A stretch of DNA of 64,000 bases from Hippophae tibetana (taxonomy: Eukaryota; Streptophyta; Magnoliopsida; Rosales; Elaeagnaceae), in the NCBI GenBank assembly GCA_037013495.1, contig CM072801.1:102183816-102247815 (forward strand), written 5' to 3'. Below the pieces are notes generated by a model that was not told where the DNA came from, did not search any database, and saw only the letters and a program-made list of their open reading frames with translations. Each line of letters begins with the position of its first letter. The first letter of the stretch is position 1. Made by a program: the position numbers and the translations under genes. Shown here in pieces: positions 53,844 to 63,861 of this stretch.

Positions 53844-54040
53844 ACAAAGAAGAGGAAAATGATATAGCGAATTAAAAGAAAAGTATGCAATGAAATGCAA
53901 ATAATAAAATAATGACAACAAAATCTAAAGAAAACAAAACACTTGTAGAAAATATTTGTTTCTTTAATTGTGATTTGGAACAAAAGAATGCAATAACCAA
54001 TAAAATGGAAAATTTCATTAAATCTAAAATTAAAAAAAAA
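53844..54040. repeat. Subunit B of the monomer (reference copy in M63), about 197 bp
   Basis: Direct duplicate of subunit A. Typical B bases are acaaagaagagg, atagcgaatt, cacttgtag, atatttgtt, aattgtgat and ggaacaaaag. It ends in an A run of 7-11 bases whose length explains most of the 1-2 bp differences between monomers. The duplication is older than the array, because both halves are in every monomer. Confidence 0.93.
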
Positions 54041-54060
54041 GATATTTTAGGATAAATATC
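54041..54060. other. Inverted repeat 1 (reference copy in M63)
   Basis: GATATTT (54041-54047) and AAATATC (54054-54060) are perfect complements around a 6-nt loop. An overlapping shorter stem is GGATA/TATCC at 54050-54061. It is present in most monomers and altered in M1, M9, M10, M23 and M26. A hairpin is possible; no function is shown. Confidence 0.5.
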
Positions 54061-54078
54061 CTATTTTGGGCGACCACG

Positions 54079-54090
54079 GCTTTGATACCA
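54079..54090 (-). other. Primer-binding-site-like motif for initiator Met-tRNA (reference copy in M63)
   Basis: On the minus strand this reads TGGTATCAAAGC, 11 of 12 identical to TGGTATCAGAGC, the common primer-binding site of plant LTR retrotransposons that use initiator-methionine tRNA. It is preceded on that strand by ...gtatCA-tt, as expected for an LTR ending in CA with a 2-nt spacer. Most monomers keep it. Changed copies are M23 (TGGCATCAAAGC, followed by CATGG), M26, M27/M30, M28/M31, and M44, M47 and M57. This suggests, but does not prove, that the satellite was derived from a retrotransposon. Confidence 0.5.
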
Positions 54091-54132
54091 AATGATACAG
54101 ATCCTTTATGCGAAAAAATTTGGAACCCATGA

Positions 54133-54148
54133 TCTCACAGGAGTGAGA
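54133..54148. other. Inverted repeat 2 (reference copy in M63)
   Basis: TCTCAC, loop AGGA, GTGAGA: a perfect 6-bp stem. Several monomers (M12, M15, M20, M24, M26, M27, M30, M32) have tcacaggaatgtga instead, which forms a shifted TCACA/TGTGA stem. Others (aggaatgag, tggagtgag, cccaggaatgag) weaken the stem or alter its loop. Confidence 0.5.
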
Positions 54149-54150
54149 AG

Positions 54151-54156
54151 TATATA
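54151..54156 (-). promoter_or_regulatory. TATATA motif, possible relic of an LTR promoter (reference copy in M63)
   Basis: TATATA lies about 60 bp upstream of the primer-binding-site-like motif on the minus strand, the order expected for an LTR promoter. In a sequence this rich in A+T such a hexamer is also likely by chance, so activity is unproven. Confidence 0.2.
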
Positions 54157-54335
54157 ATTGCTAAGAACATGGTTAATGTGATATAATTAAAACAATAAAG
54201 AACAAGAATAGAAAACCATGCAAGAAGGTGCGATCAAACTATAAGACGTAGGAAAGTAGTGTAAGCGATGGAATTTGGGTTCTAAAAGGTGGATAACTGA
54301 ACTATTGTTTCCTTCACGTTTTGGCAAATAGAAAT

Positions 54336-54341
54336 AAGCTT
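54336..54341. other. HindIII site present once per monomer in the right half (reference copy in M63)
   Basis: AAGCTT within aataagctttg. It is found in the tails of M3-M5, M9, M10, M14, M15, M19, M23, M26-M31 and every monomer M34-M74 (29563 to 63738). In the other tails it is replaced by aataatcttt, aataagttttg or aataagcgttg. Confidence 0.9.
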
Positions 54342-54464
54342 TGATTTAATATATTATAATAGTCATTTGGATACAAGAGTTAAAAGTTATAACAGTTTAA
54401 AGATACTATCCCAATAAATAATTTCTTTTTTTTAAACTACGAACTCCAGAAATTTTGTGGTTTT

Positions 54465-55319
54465 TTATTCAGGAACAAATATAGGTTGAACACGGATAAC
54501 AAAGAACAAGAAAATGATACAGTGAATTAAAAGAAGAGTAAGAAATGCAATGCAAATAAGAAAATAATGACAATTAAATCTAAAGAAAACAAAAGTCTTG
54601 TAGAAAATAGTTGTTTCTTTAATTGGGATTTGGAACCAAAGAATGCAAAAAACAATATAATGGAAAATTTTATTAATTCTAAAATTCAAAAAATAAAACA
54701 AAGAAGAGGAAAATGATATAGCGAATTAAAAGAAAAGTATGCAATGAAATGAAAATAATAAAATAATGACAACAAAATCTAAAGAAAACAAAACACTTGT
54801 AGAAAATATGTGTTTCTTTAATTGTGATTTGGAACAAAAGAATGCAATAACCAATAAAATGGAAAATTTCATTAAATCTAAAATTAAAAAAAAAAGATAT
54901 TTTAGGATAAATATCCTATTTTGGGCGACCACGGCTTTGATACCAAATGATACAGATCCTTTATGCGAAAAAATTTGGAACCCATGATCTCACAGGAGTG
55001 AGAAGTATATAATTGCTAAGAACATGGTTAATGTGATCAAATTAAAACAATAAAGAACAAGAATAGAAAACCATGCAAGAAGGTGCGATCAAACTATAAG
55101 ACGTAGGAAAGTAGTGTAAGCGATGGAATTTGGGTTCTAAAAGGTGGATAACTGAACTATTGTTTCCTTCACGTTTTGGCAAATAGAAATAAGCTTTGAT
55201 TTAATATATTATAATAGTCATTTGGATACAAGAGTTAAAAGTTATAACAGTTTAAAGATACTATCCCAATAAATAATTTCTTTTTTTTAAACTACGAACT
55301 CCAGAATTTTTGTGGTTTT
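54465..55319. repeat. M64, satellite monomer (855 bp)
   Basis: aaatatagg with cacggataac, a combination not seen in its neighbours. B has aatgaaaataat and atgtgtttc with a longer A run, copied in M67. Confidence 0.95.
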
Positions 55320-56173
55320 TTATTCAGGAACAAATATAGGTTGAACACGGAAAACAAAGAACAAGAAAATGATAAAGTGAATTAAAAGAAGAGTAAGAAA
55401 TGCAATGCAAATAAGAAAATAATGACAATTAAATCTAAAGAAAACAAAAGTCTTGTAGAAAATAGTTGTTTCTTTAATTGGGATTTGGAACCAAAGAATG
55501 CAAAAAACAATATAATGGAAAATTTTATTAATTCTAAAATTCAAAAAATAAAACAAAGAAGAGGAAAATGATATAGCGAATTAAAAGAAAAGTATGCAAT
55601 GAAATGCAAATAATAAAATAATGACAACAAAATCTAAAGAAAACAAAACACTTGTAGAAAATATTTGTTTCTTTAATTGTGATTTGGAACAAAAGAATGC
55701 AATAACCAATAAAATGGAAAATTTCATTAAATCTAAAATTAAAAAAAAAGATATTTTAGGATAAATATCCTATTTTGGGCGACCACGGCTTTGATACCAA
55801 ATGATACAGATCCTTTATGCGAAAAAATTTGGAACCCATGATCTCACAGGAGTGAGAAGTATATAATTGCTAAGAACATGGTTAATGTGATATAATTAAA
55901 ACAATAAAGAACAAGAATAGAAAACCATGCAAGAAGGTGCGATCAAACTATAAGACGTAGGAAAGTAGTGTAAGCGATGGAATTTGGGTTCTAAAAGGTG
56001 GATAACTGAACTATTGTTTCCTTCACGTTTTGGCAAATAGAAATAAGCTTTGATTTAATATATTATAATAGTCATTTGGATACAAGAGTTAAAAGTTATA
56101 ACAGTTTAAAGATACTATCCCAATAAATAATTTCTTTTTTTTAAACTACGAACTCCAGAAATTTTGTGGTTTT
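55320..56173. repeat. M65, satellite monomer (854 bp)
   Basis: Private gataaagtg in A; tail with gatataatt. Corresponds to M68 at an offset of 2,563 bp. Confidence 0.95.
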
Positions 56174-57027
56174 TTATTCAGGAACAAAGATAGGTTGAAC
56201 ACGGATAACAAAGAACAAGAAAATGATACAGTGAATTAAAAGAAGAGTAAGAAATGTAATGCAAATAAGAAAATAATGACAATTAAATCTAAAGAAAACA
56301 AAAGTCTTGTAGAAAATAGTTGTTTCTTTAATTGGGATTTGGAACCAAAGAATGCAAAAAACAATATAATGGAAAATTTTATTAATTCTAAAATTCAAAA
56401 AATAAAACAAAGAAGAGGAAAATGATATAGCGAATTAAAAGAAAAGTATGCAATGAAATGCAAATAATAAAATAATGACAACAAAATCTAAAGAAAACAA
56501 AAAACTTGTAGAAAATATTTGTTTCTTTAATTGTGATTTGGAAACAAAGAATGCAATAACCAATAAAATGGAAAATTTCATTAAATCTAAAATTAAAAAA
56601 AAAGATATTTTAGGATAAATATCCTATTTTGGGCGACCACGGCTTTGATACCAAATGATACAGATCCTTTATGCGAAAAAATTTGGAACCCATGATCTCA
56701 CAGGAGTGAGAAGTATATAATTGCTAAGAACATGGTTAATGTGATCAAATTAAAACAATAAAGAACAAGAATAGAAAACCATGCAAGAAGGTGCGATCAA
56801 ACTATAAGACGTAGGAAAGTAGTGTAAGCGATGGAATTTGGGTTCTAAAAGGTGGATAACTGAACTATTGTTTCCTTCACGTTTTGGCAAATAGAAATAA
56901 GCTTTGATTTAATATATTATAATAGTCATTTGGATACAAGAGTTAAAAGTTATAACAGTTTAAAGATACTATCCCAATAAATAATTTCTTTTTTTTAAAC
57001 TACGAACTCCAGAATTTTTGTGGTTTT
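56174..57027. repeat. M66, satellite monomer (854 bp)
   Basis: aatgtaatgc in A, shared only with M69. B has aaaaaacttg and ggaaacaaag as in M2. Confidence 0.95.
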
Positions 57028-57882
57028 TTATTCAGGAACAAATATAGGTTGAACACGGAAAACAAAGAACAAGAAAATGATACAGTGAATTAAAAGAAGA
57101 GTAAGAAATGCAATGCAAATAAGAAAATAATGACAATTAAATCTAAAGAAAACAAAAGTCTTGTAGAAAATAGTTGTTTCTTTAATTGGGATTTGGAACC
57201 AAAGAATGCAAAAAACAATATAATGGAAAATTTTATTAATTCTAAAATTCAAAAAATAAAACAAAGAAGAGGAAAATGATATAGCGAATTAAAAGAAAAG
57301 TATGCAATGAAATGAAAATAATAAAATAATGACAACAAAATCTAAAGAAAACAAAACACTTGTAGAAAATATGTGTTTCTTTAATTGTGATTTGGAACAA
57401 AAGAATGCAATAACCAATAAAATGGAAAATTTCATTAAATCTAAAATTAAAAAAAAAAGATATTTTAGGATAAATATCCTATTTTGGGCGACCACGGCTT
57501 TGATACCAAATGATACAGATCCTTTATGCGAAAAAATTTGGAACCCATGATCTCACAGGAGTGAGAAGTATATAATTACTAAGAACATGGTTAATGTGAT
57601 CAAATTAAAACAATAAAGAACAAGAATAGAAAACCATGCAAGAAGGTGCGATCAAACTATAAGACGTAGGAAAGTAGTGTAAGCGATGGAATTTGGGTTC
57701 TAAAAGGTGGATAACTGAACTATTGTTTCCTTCACGTTTTGGCAAATAGAAATAAGCTTTGATTTAATATATTATAATAGTCATTTGGATACAAGAGTTA
57801 AAAGTTATAACAGTTTAAAGATACTATCCCAATAAATAATTTCTTTTTTTTAAACTACGAACTCCAGAATTTTTGTGGTTTT
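57028..57882. repeat. M67, satellite monomer (855 bp)
   Basis: B copies M64; aattactaag in the tail. Confidence 0.95.
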
Positions 57883-58736
57883 TTATTCAGGAACAAATAT
57901 AGGTTGAACACGGAAAAAAAAGAACAAGAAAATGATACAGTGAATTAAAAGAAGAGTAAGAAATGCAATGCAAATAAGAAAATAATGACAATTAAATCTA
58001 AAGAAAACAAAAGTCTTGTAGAAAATAGTTGTTTCTTTAATTGGGATTTGGAACCAAAGAATGCAAAAAACAATATAATGGAAAATTTTATTAATTCTAA
58101 AATTCAAAAAATAAAACAAAAAAGAGGAAAATGATATAGCGAATTAAAAGAAAAGTATGCAATGAAATGCAAATAATAAAATAATGACAACAAAATCTAA
58201 AGAAAAGAAAACACTTGTAGAAAATATTTGTTTCTTTAATTGTGATTTGGAACAAAAGAATGCAATAACCAATAAAATGGAAAATTTCATTAAATCTAAA
58301 ATTAAAAAAAAAGATATTTTAGGATAAATATCCTATTTTGGGCGACCACGGCTTTGATACCAAATGATACAGATCCTTTATGCGAAAAAATTTGGAACCC
58401 ATGATCTCACAGGAGTGAGAAGTATATAATTGCTAAGAACATGGTTAATGTGATATAATTAAAACAATAAAGAACAAGAATAGAAAACCATGCAAGAAGG
58501 TGCGATCAAACTATAAGACGTAGGAAAGTAGTGTAAGCGATGGAATTTGGGTTCTAAAAGGTGGATAACTGAACTATTGTTTCCTTCACGTTTTGGCAAA
58601 TAGAAATAAGCTTTGATTTAATATATTATAATAGTCATTTGGATACAAGAGTTAAAAGTTATAACAGTTTAAAGATACTATCCCAATAAATAATTTCTTT
58701 TTTTTAAACTACGAACTCCAGAAATTTTGTGGTTTT
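57883..58736. repeat. M68, satellite monomer (854 bp)
   Basis: Private ggaaaaaaaagaac and aaagaaaagaaaac; acaaaaaagagg is shared with M4. Tail with gatataatt. Confidence 0.95.
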
Positions 58737-59591
58737 TTATTCAGGAACAAAGATAGGTTGAACACGGATAACAAAGAACAAGAAAATGATACAGTGAATT
58801 AAAAGAAGAGTAAGAAATGTAATGCAAATAAGAAAATAATGACAATTAAATCTAAAGAAAACAAAAGTCTTGTAGAAAATAGTTGTTTCTTTAATTGGGA
58901 TTTGGAACCAAAGAATGCAAAAAACAATATAATGGAAAATTTTATTAATTCTAAAATTCAAAAAATAAAACAAAGAAGAGGAAAATGATATAGCGAATTA
59001 AAAGAAAAGTATGCAATGAAATGCAAATAATAAAATAATGACAACAAAATCTAAAGAAAACAAAACACTTGTAGAAAATATTTGTTTCTTTAATTGTGAT
59101 TTGGAACAAAAGAATGCAATAACCAATAAAATGGAAAATTTCATTAAATCTAAAATTAAAAAAAAAAGATATTTTAGGATAAATATCCTATTTTGGGCGA
59201 CCACGGCTTTGATACCAAATGATACAGATCCTTTATGCGAAATAATTTGGAACCCATGATCTCACAGGAGTGAGAAGTATATAATTGCTAAGAACATGGT
59301 TAATGTGATCTAATTAAAAAAATAAAGAACAAGAATAGAAAACCATGCAAGAAGGTGCGATCAAACTATAAGACGTAGGAAAGTAGTGTAAGCGATGGAA
59401 TTTGGGTTCTAAAAGATGGATAACTGAACTATTGTTTCCTTCACGTTTTGGCAAATAGAAATAAGCTTTGATTTAATATATTATAATAGTCATTTGGATA
59501 CAAGAGTTAAAAGTTACAACAGTTTAAAGATACAATACCAATAAATAATTTCTTTTTTTTAAACTACGAACTCCAGAAATTTTGTGGTTTT
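58737..59591. repeat. M69, satellite monomer (855 bp)
   Basis: aatgtaatgc as in M66. Tail with cgaaataattt, private attaaaaaaataaag, and taaaagatgg as in M60. Confidence 0.95.
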
Positions 59592-60445
59592 TTATTCAGG
59601 AACAAAGATAGGTTGAACACGGATAACAAAGAACAAGAAAATGATACAGTGAATTAAAAGAAGAGTAAGAAATGCAATGCAAATAAGAAAATAATGACAA
59701 TTAAATCTAAAGAAAACAAAAGTCTGGTAGAAAATAGTTGTTTCTTTAATTGGGATTTGGAACCAAAGAATGCAAAAAACAATATAATGGAAAATTTTAT
59801 TAATTCTAAAATTCAAAAAATAAAACAAAGAAGAGGAAAATGAAATAGCGAATTAAAAGAAAAGTATGCAATGAAATGAAAATAATAAAATAATGACAAC
59901 AAAATCTAAAGAAAACAAAACACTTGTAGAAAATATGTGTTTCTTTAATTGTGATTTGGAACAAAAGAATGCAATAACCAATAAAATGGAAAATTTCATT
60001 AAATCTAAAATTAAAAAAAAAGATATTTTAGGATAAATATCCTATTTTGGGCGACCACGGCTTTGATACCAAATGATACAGATCCTTTATGCGAAAAAAT
60101 TTGGAACCCATGATCTCACAGGAGTGAGAAGTATATAATTGCTAAGAACATGGTTAATGTGATCAAATTAAAACAATAAAGAACAAGAATAGAAAACCAT
60201 GCAAGAAGGTGCGATCAAACTATAAGACGTAGGAAAGTAGTGTAAGCGATGGAATTTGGGTTCTAAAAGGTGGATAACTGAACTATTGTTTCCTTCACGT
60301 TTTGGCAAATAGAAATAAGCTTTGATTTAATATATTATAATAGTCATTTGGATACAAGATTTAAAAGTTATAACAGTTTAAAGATACTATCCCAATAAAT
60401 AATTTCTTTTTTTTAAACTACGAACTCCAGAATTTTTGTGGTTTT
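59592..60445. repeat. M70, satellite monomer (854 bp), copy of M61
   Basis: gtctggtag, aatgaaatag, aatgaaaataat and atgtgtttc as in M61, 7,689 bp away. Private acaagatttaaaag. Confidence 0.95.
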
Positions 60446-61299
60446 TTATTCAGGAACAAATATAGGTTGAACACGGAAAACAAAGAACAAGAAAATGATA
60501 CAGTGAATTAAAAGAAGAGTAAGAAATGCAATGCAAATAAGAAAATAATGACAATTAAATCTAAAGAAAACAAAAGTCTTGTAGAAAATAGTTGTTTCTT
60601 TAATTGGGATTTGGAACCAAAGAATGCAAAAAACAATATAATGGAAAATTTTATTAATTCTAAAATTCAAAAAATAAAACAAAGAAGAGGAAAATGATAT
60701 AGCGAATTAAAAGAAAAGTATGCAATGAAATGCAAATAATAAAATAATGACAACAAAATCTAAAGAAAACAAAACACTTGTAGAAAATATTTGTTTCTTT
60801 AATTGTGATTTGGAACAAAAGAATGCAATAACCAATAAAATGGAAAATTTCATTAAATCTAAAATTAAAAAAAAAGATATTTTAGGATAAATATCCTATT
60901 TTGGGCGACCACGGCTTTGATACCAAATGATACAGATCCTTTATGCGAAAAAATTTGGAACCCATGATCTCACAGGAGTGAGAAGTATATAATTGCTAAG
61001 AACATGGTTAATGTGATATAATTAAAACAATAAAGAACAAGAATAGAAAACCATGCAAGAAGGTGCGATCAAACTATAAGACGTAGGAAAGTAGTGTAAG
61101 CGATGGAATTTGGGTTCTAAAAGGTGGATAACTGAACTATTGTTTCCTTCACGTTTTGGCAAATAGAAATAAGCTTTGATTTAATATATTATAATAGTCA
61201 TTTGGATACAAGAGTTAAAAGTTACAACAGTTTAAAGATACAATACCAATAAATAATTTCTTTTTTTTAAACTACGAACTCCAGAACTTTTGTGGTTTT
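60446..61299. repeat. M71, satellite monomer (854 bp)
   Basis: Close to M63 in subunits A and B, with gatataatt in the tail; the end changes to gttacaacag and acaatacc. Confidence 0.95.
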
Positions 61300-62153
61300 T
61301 TATTCAGGAACAAAGATAGGGTGAACACGGATAACAAAGAACAAGAAAATGATACAGTGAATTAAAAGAAGAGTAAGAAATGCAATGCAAATAAGAAAAT
61401 AATGACAATTAAATCTAAAGAAAACAAAAGTCTTGTAGAAAATAGTTGTTTCTTTAATTGGGATTTGGAACCAAAGAATGCAAAAAACAATATAATGGAA
61501 AATTTTATTAATTCTAAAATTCAAAAAATAAAACAAAGAAGAGGAAAATGATATAGCGAATTAAAAGAAAAGTATGCAATGAAATGCAAATAATAAAATA
61601 ATGACAACAAAATCTAAAGAAAACAAAACACTTGTAGAAAATATTTGTTTCTTTAATTGTGATTTGGAACAAAAGAATGCAATAACCAATAAAATGGAAA
61701 ATTTCATTAAATCTAAAATTAAAAAAAAAGATATTTTAGGATAAATATCCTATTTTGGGCGACCACGGCTTTGATACCAAATGATACAGATCCTTTATGC
61801 GAAATAATTTGGAACCCATGATCTCACAGGAGTGAGAAGTATATAATTGCTAAGAACATGGTTAATGTGATCAAATTAAAACAATAAAGAACAAGAATAG
61901 AAAACCATGCAAGAAGGTGCGATCAAACTATAAGACGTAGGAAAGTAGTGTAAGCGATGGAATTTGGGTTCTAAAAGGTGGATAACTGAACTATTGTTTC
62001 CTTCACGTTTTGGCAAATAGAAATAAGCTTTGATTTAATATATTATAATAGTCATTTGGATACAAGAGTTAAAAGTTGTAATAGTTTAAAGATACAATAC
62101 CAATAAATAATTTCTTTTTTTTAAACTACGAACTCCAGAAATTTTGTGGTTTT
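61300..62153. repeat. M72, satellite monomer (854 bp)
   Basis: gatagggtgaac after the anchor, shared only with M75. Tail with cgaaataattt and private gttgtaatag. Confidence 0.95.
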
Positions 62154-63007
62154 TTATTCAGGAACAAAGATAGGTTGAACACGGATAACAAAGAACAAGA
62201 AAATGATACAGTGAATTAAAAGAAGAGTAAGAAATGCAATGCAAATAAGAAAATAATGACAATTAAATCTAAAGAAAACAAAAGTCTTGTAGAAAATAGT
62301 TGTTTCTTTAATTGGGATTTGGAACCAAAGAATGTAAAAAACAATATAATGGAAAATTTTATTAATTCTAAAATTCAAAAAATAAAACAAAGAAGAGGAA
62401 AATGATATAGCGAATTAAAAGAAAAGTACGCAAGGAAATGCAAATAAGAAAATAATGACAACAAAATCTAAAGAAAACAAAACACTTGTAGAAAATATTT
62501 GTTTCTTTAATTGTGATTTGGAACAAAAGAATGCAATAACCATTAAAATGGAAAATTTCATTAAATCTAAAATTAAAAAAAAAGATATTTTAGGATAAAT
62601 ATCCTATTTTGGGCGACCACGGCTTTGATACCAAATGATACAGATCCTTTATGCGAAATAATTTGGAACCCATGATCTCACAGGAGTGAGAAGTATATAA
62701 TTGCTAAGAACATGGTTAATGTGATCAAATTAAAACAATAAAGAACAAGAATAGAAAACCATGCAAGAAGGTGCGATCAAACTATAAGACGTAGGAAAGT
62801 AGTGTAAGCGATGGAATTTGGGTTCTAAAAGGTGGATAACTGAACTATTGTTTCCTTCACGTTTTGGCAAATAGAAATAAGCTTTGATTTGATATATTAT
62901 AATAGTCATTTGGATACAAGAGTTAAAAGTTATAATAGTTTAAAGATACAATCCCAATAAATAATTTCTTTTTTTTAAACTACGAACTCCAGAAATTTTG
63001 TGGTTTT
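62154..63007. repeat. M73, satellite monomer (854 bp)
   Basis: Private aatgtaaaaaac in A, and agtacgcaaggaaatg and accattaaaatgg in B. One A-type base in B at 62448 (aataagaaaataatg). Confidence 0.95.
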
Positions 63008-63861
63008 TTATTAAGAAACAAAGATAGGTTGAACACTGAAAACAAAGAACAAGAAAATGATACAGTGAATTAAAAGAAGAGTAAGAAATGCAATTCAAAT
63101 AAGAAAATAATGACAATTAAATCTAAAGAAAACAAAAGTCTTGTAGAAAATAGTTGTTTCTTTAATTGGGATTTGGAACCAAAGAATGCAAAAAACAATA
63201 TAATGGAAAATTTTATTAATTCTAAAATTCAAAAAATAAAACAAAGAAGAGGAAAATGATATAGCGAATTAAAAGAAAAGTATGCAATGAAATGCAAATA
63301 ATAAAATAATGACAACAAAATCTAAAGAAAACAAAACACTTGTAGAAAATATTTGTTTCTTTAATTGTGATTTGGAACAAAAGAATGCAATAACCAATAA
63401 AATGGAAAATTTCATTAAATCTAAAATTAAAAAAAAAGATATTTTAGGATAAATATCCTATTTTGGGCGACCACGGCTTTGATACCAAATGATACAGATC
63501 CTTTATGCGAAAAAATTTGGAACCCATGATCTCACAGGAGTGAGAAGTATATAATTGCTAAGAACATGGTTAATGTGATATAATTAAAACAATAAAGAAC
63601 AAGAATAGAAAACCATGCAAGAAGGTGCGATCAAACTATAAGACGTAGGAAAGTAGTGTAAGCGATGGAATTTGGGTTCTAAAAGGTGGATAACTGAACT
63701 ATTGTTTCCTTCACGTTTTGGCAAATAGAAATAAGCTTTGATTTAATATATTATAATAGTCATTTGGATACAAGAGTTAAAAGTTACAACAGTTTAAAGA
63801 TACAATACCAATAAATAATTTCTTTTTTTTAAACTACGAACTCCAGAACTTTTGTGGTTTT
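63008..63861. repeat. M74, satellite monomer (854 bp)
   Basis: Private ttattaagaaac, cactgaaaac and aattcaaataag. Tail matches M71 (gatataatt, gttacaacag, acaatacc). Confidence 0.95.

Larger units (their letters stand above)
53611..54464. repeat. M63, satellite monomer (854 bp), used here as the reference copy
   Basis: Close to the majority sequence of the right half. Phase 1 is the ttattcagg anchor. Its parts are annotated separately: subunits A and B, two inverted repeats, primer-binding-site-like motif, TATATA motif and HindIII site. The remainder, about 54157-54464, shows no internal repeat or gene. It ends with tttctttttttt and the bases leading to the next anchor. The tail has gatataatt, shared with M65, M68, M71 and M74. 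Confidence 0.95.
54700..59053. repeat. Three-monomer segmental duplication, period 2,563 bp
   Basis: M64 (B)-M65-M66 (A) recur as M67 (B)-M68-M69 (A), with shared aatgaaaataat, gatataatt and aatgtaatgc. More differences have accumulated than in the trimer at 22.7-27.6 kb. Confidence 0.75.

Noticed and set aside
53611..53847. A 78-codon minus-strand open frame in subunit A, present in most monomers (also 68-, 79-, 83- and 104-codon relatives in subunit B)
   Set aside because: The predicted peptides are low-complexity, rich in F, I and L, and come from T-rich sequence read from the minus strand. They stay open because the monomers are nearly identical. In M58 a 1-bp loss breaks the frame, in M46 a 1-bp insertion shifts it, and the 5-bp loss in M9 and M10 shifts it. 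The end moves freely with stop-codon variants.
54111..54150. tRNA-like fold around ggaacccatgatctcacagg
   Set aside because: A stem of 6 bp is visible, but there is no cloverleaf, no A or B box at the right spacing and no acceptor stem.
54093..54413. A complete LTR of about 321 bp running TG...CA on the minus strand (TGGGAT...GTATCA)
   Set aside because: The CA end fits the primer-binding-site-like motif, but the TG end was chosen only because some TG must occur. The ends are not clear inverted repeats, and no good polypurine tract lies directly next to it.
53611..54464. Retrotransposon gag or pol coding sequence near the primer-binding-site-like motif
   Set aside because: No frame on either strand shows a zinc knuckle, protease, reverse transcriptase or integrase motif. 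At most the end of an LTR and a leader are represented.
57329..57550. A 73-codon plus-strand open frame in subunit B and beyond, rich in K and N
   Set aside because: It is open only when the A run has one length (10 A) and is out of frame in most monomers. It has no recognisable domain, and it runs across the inverted repeat and the primer-binding-site-like motif.
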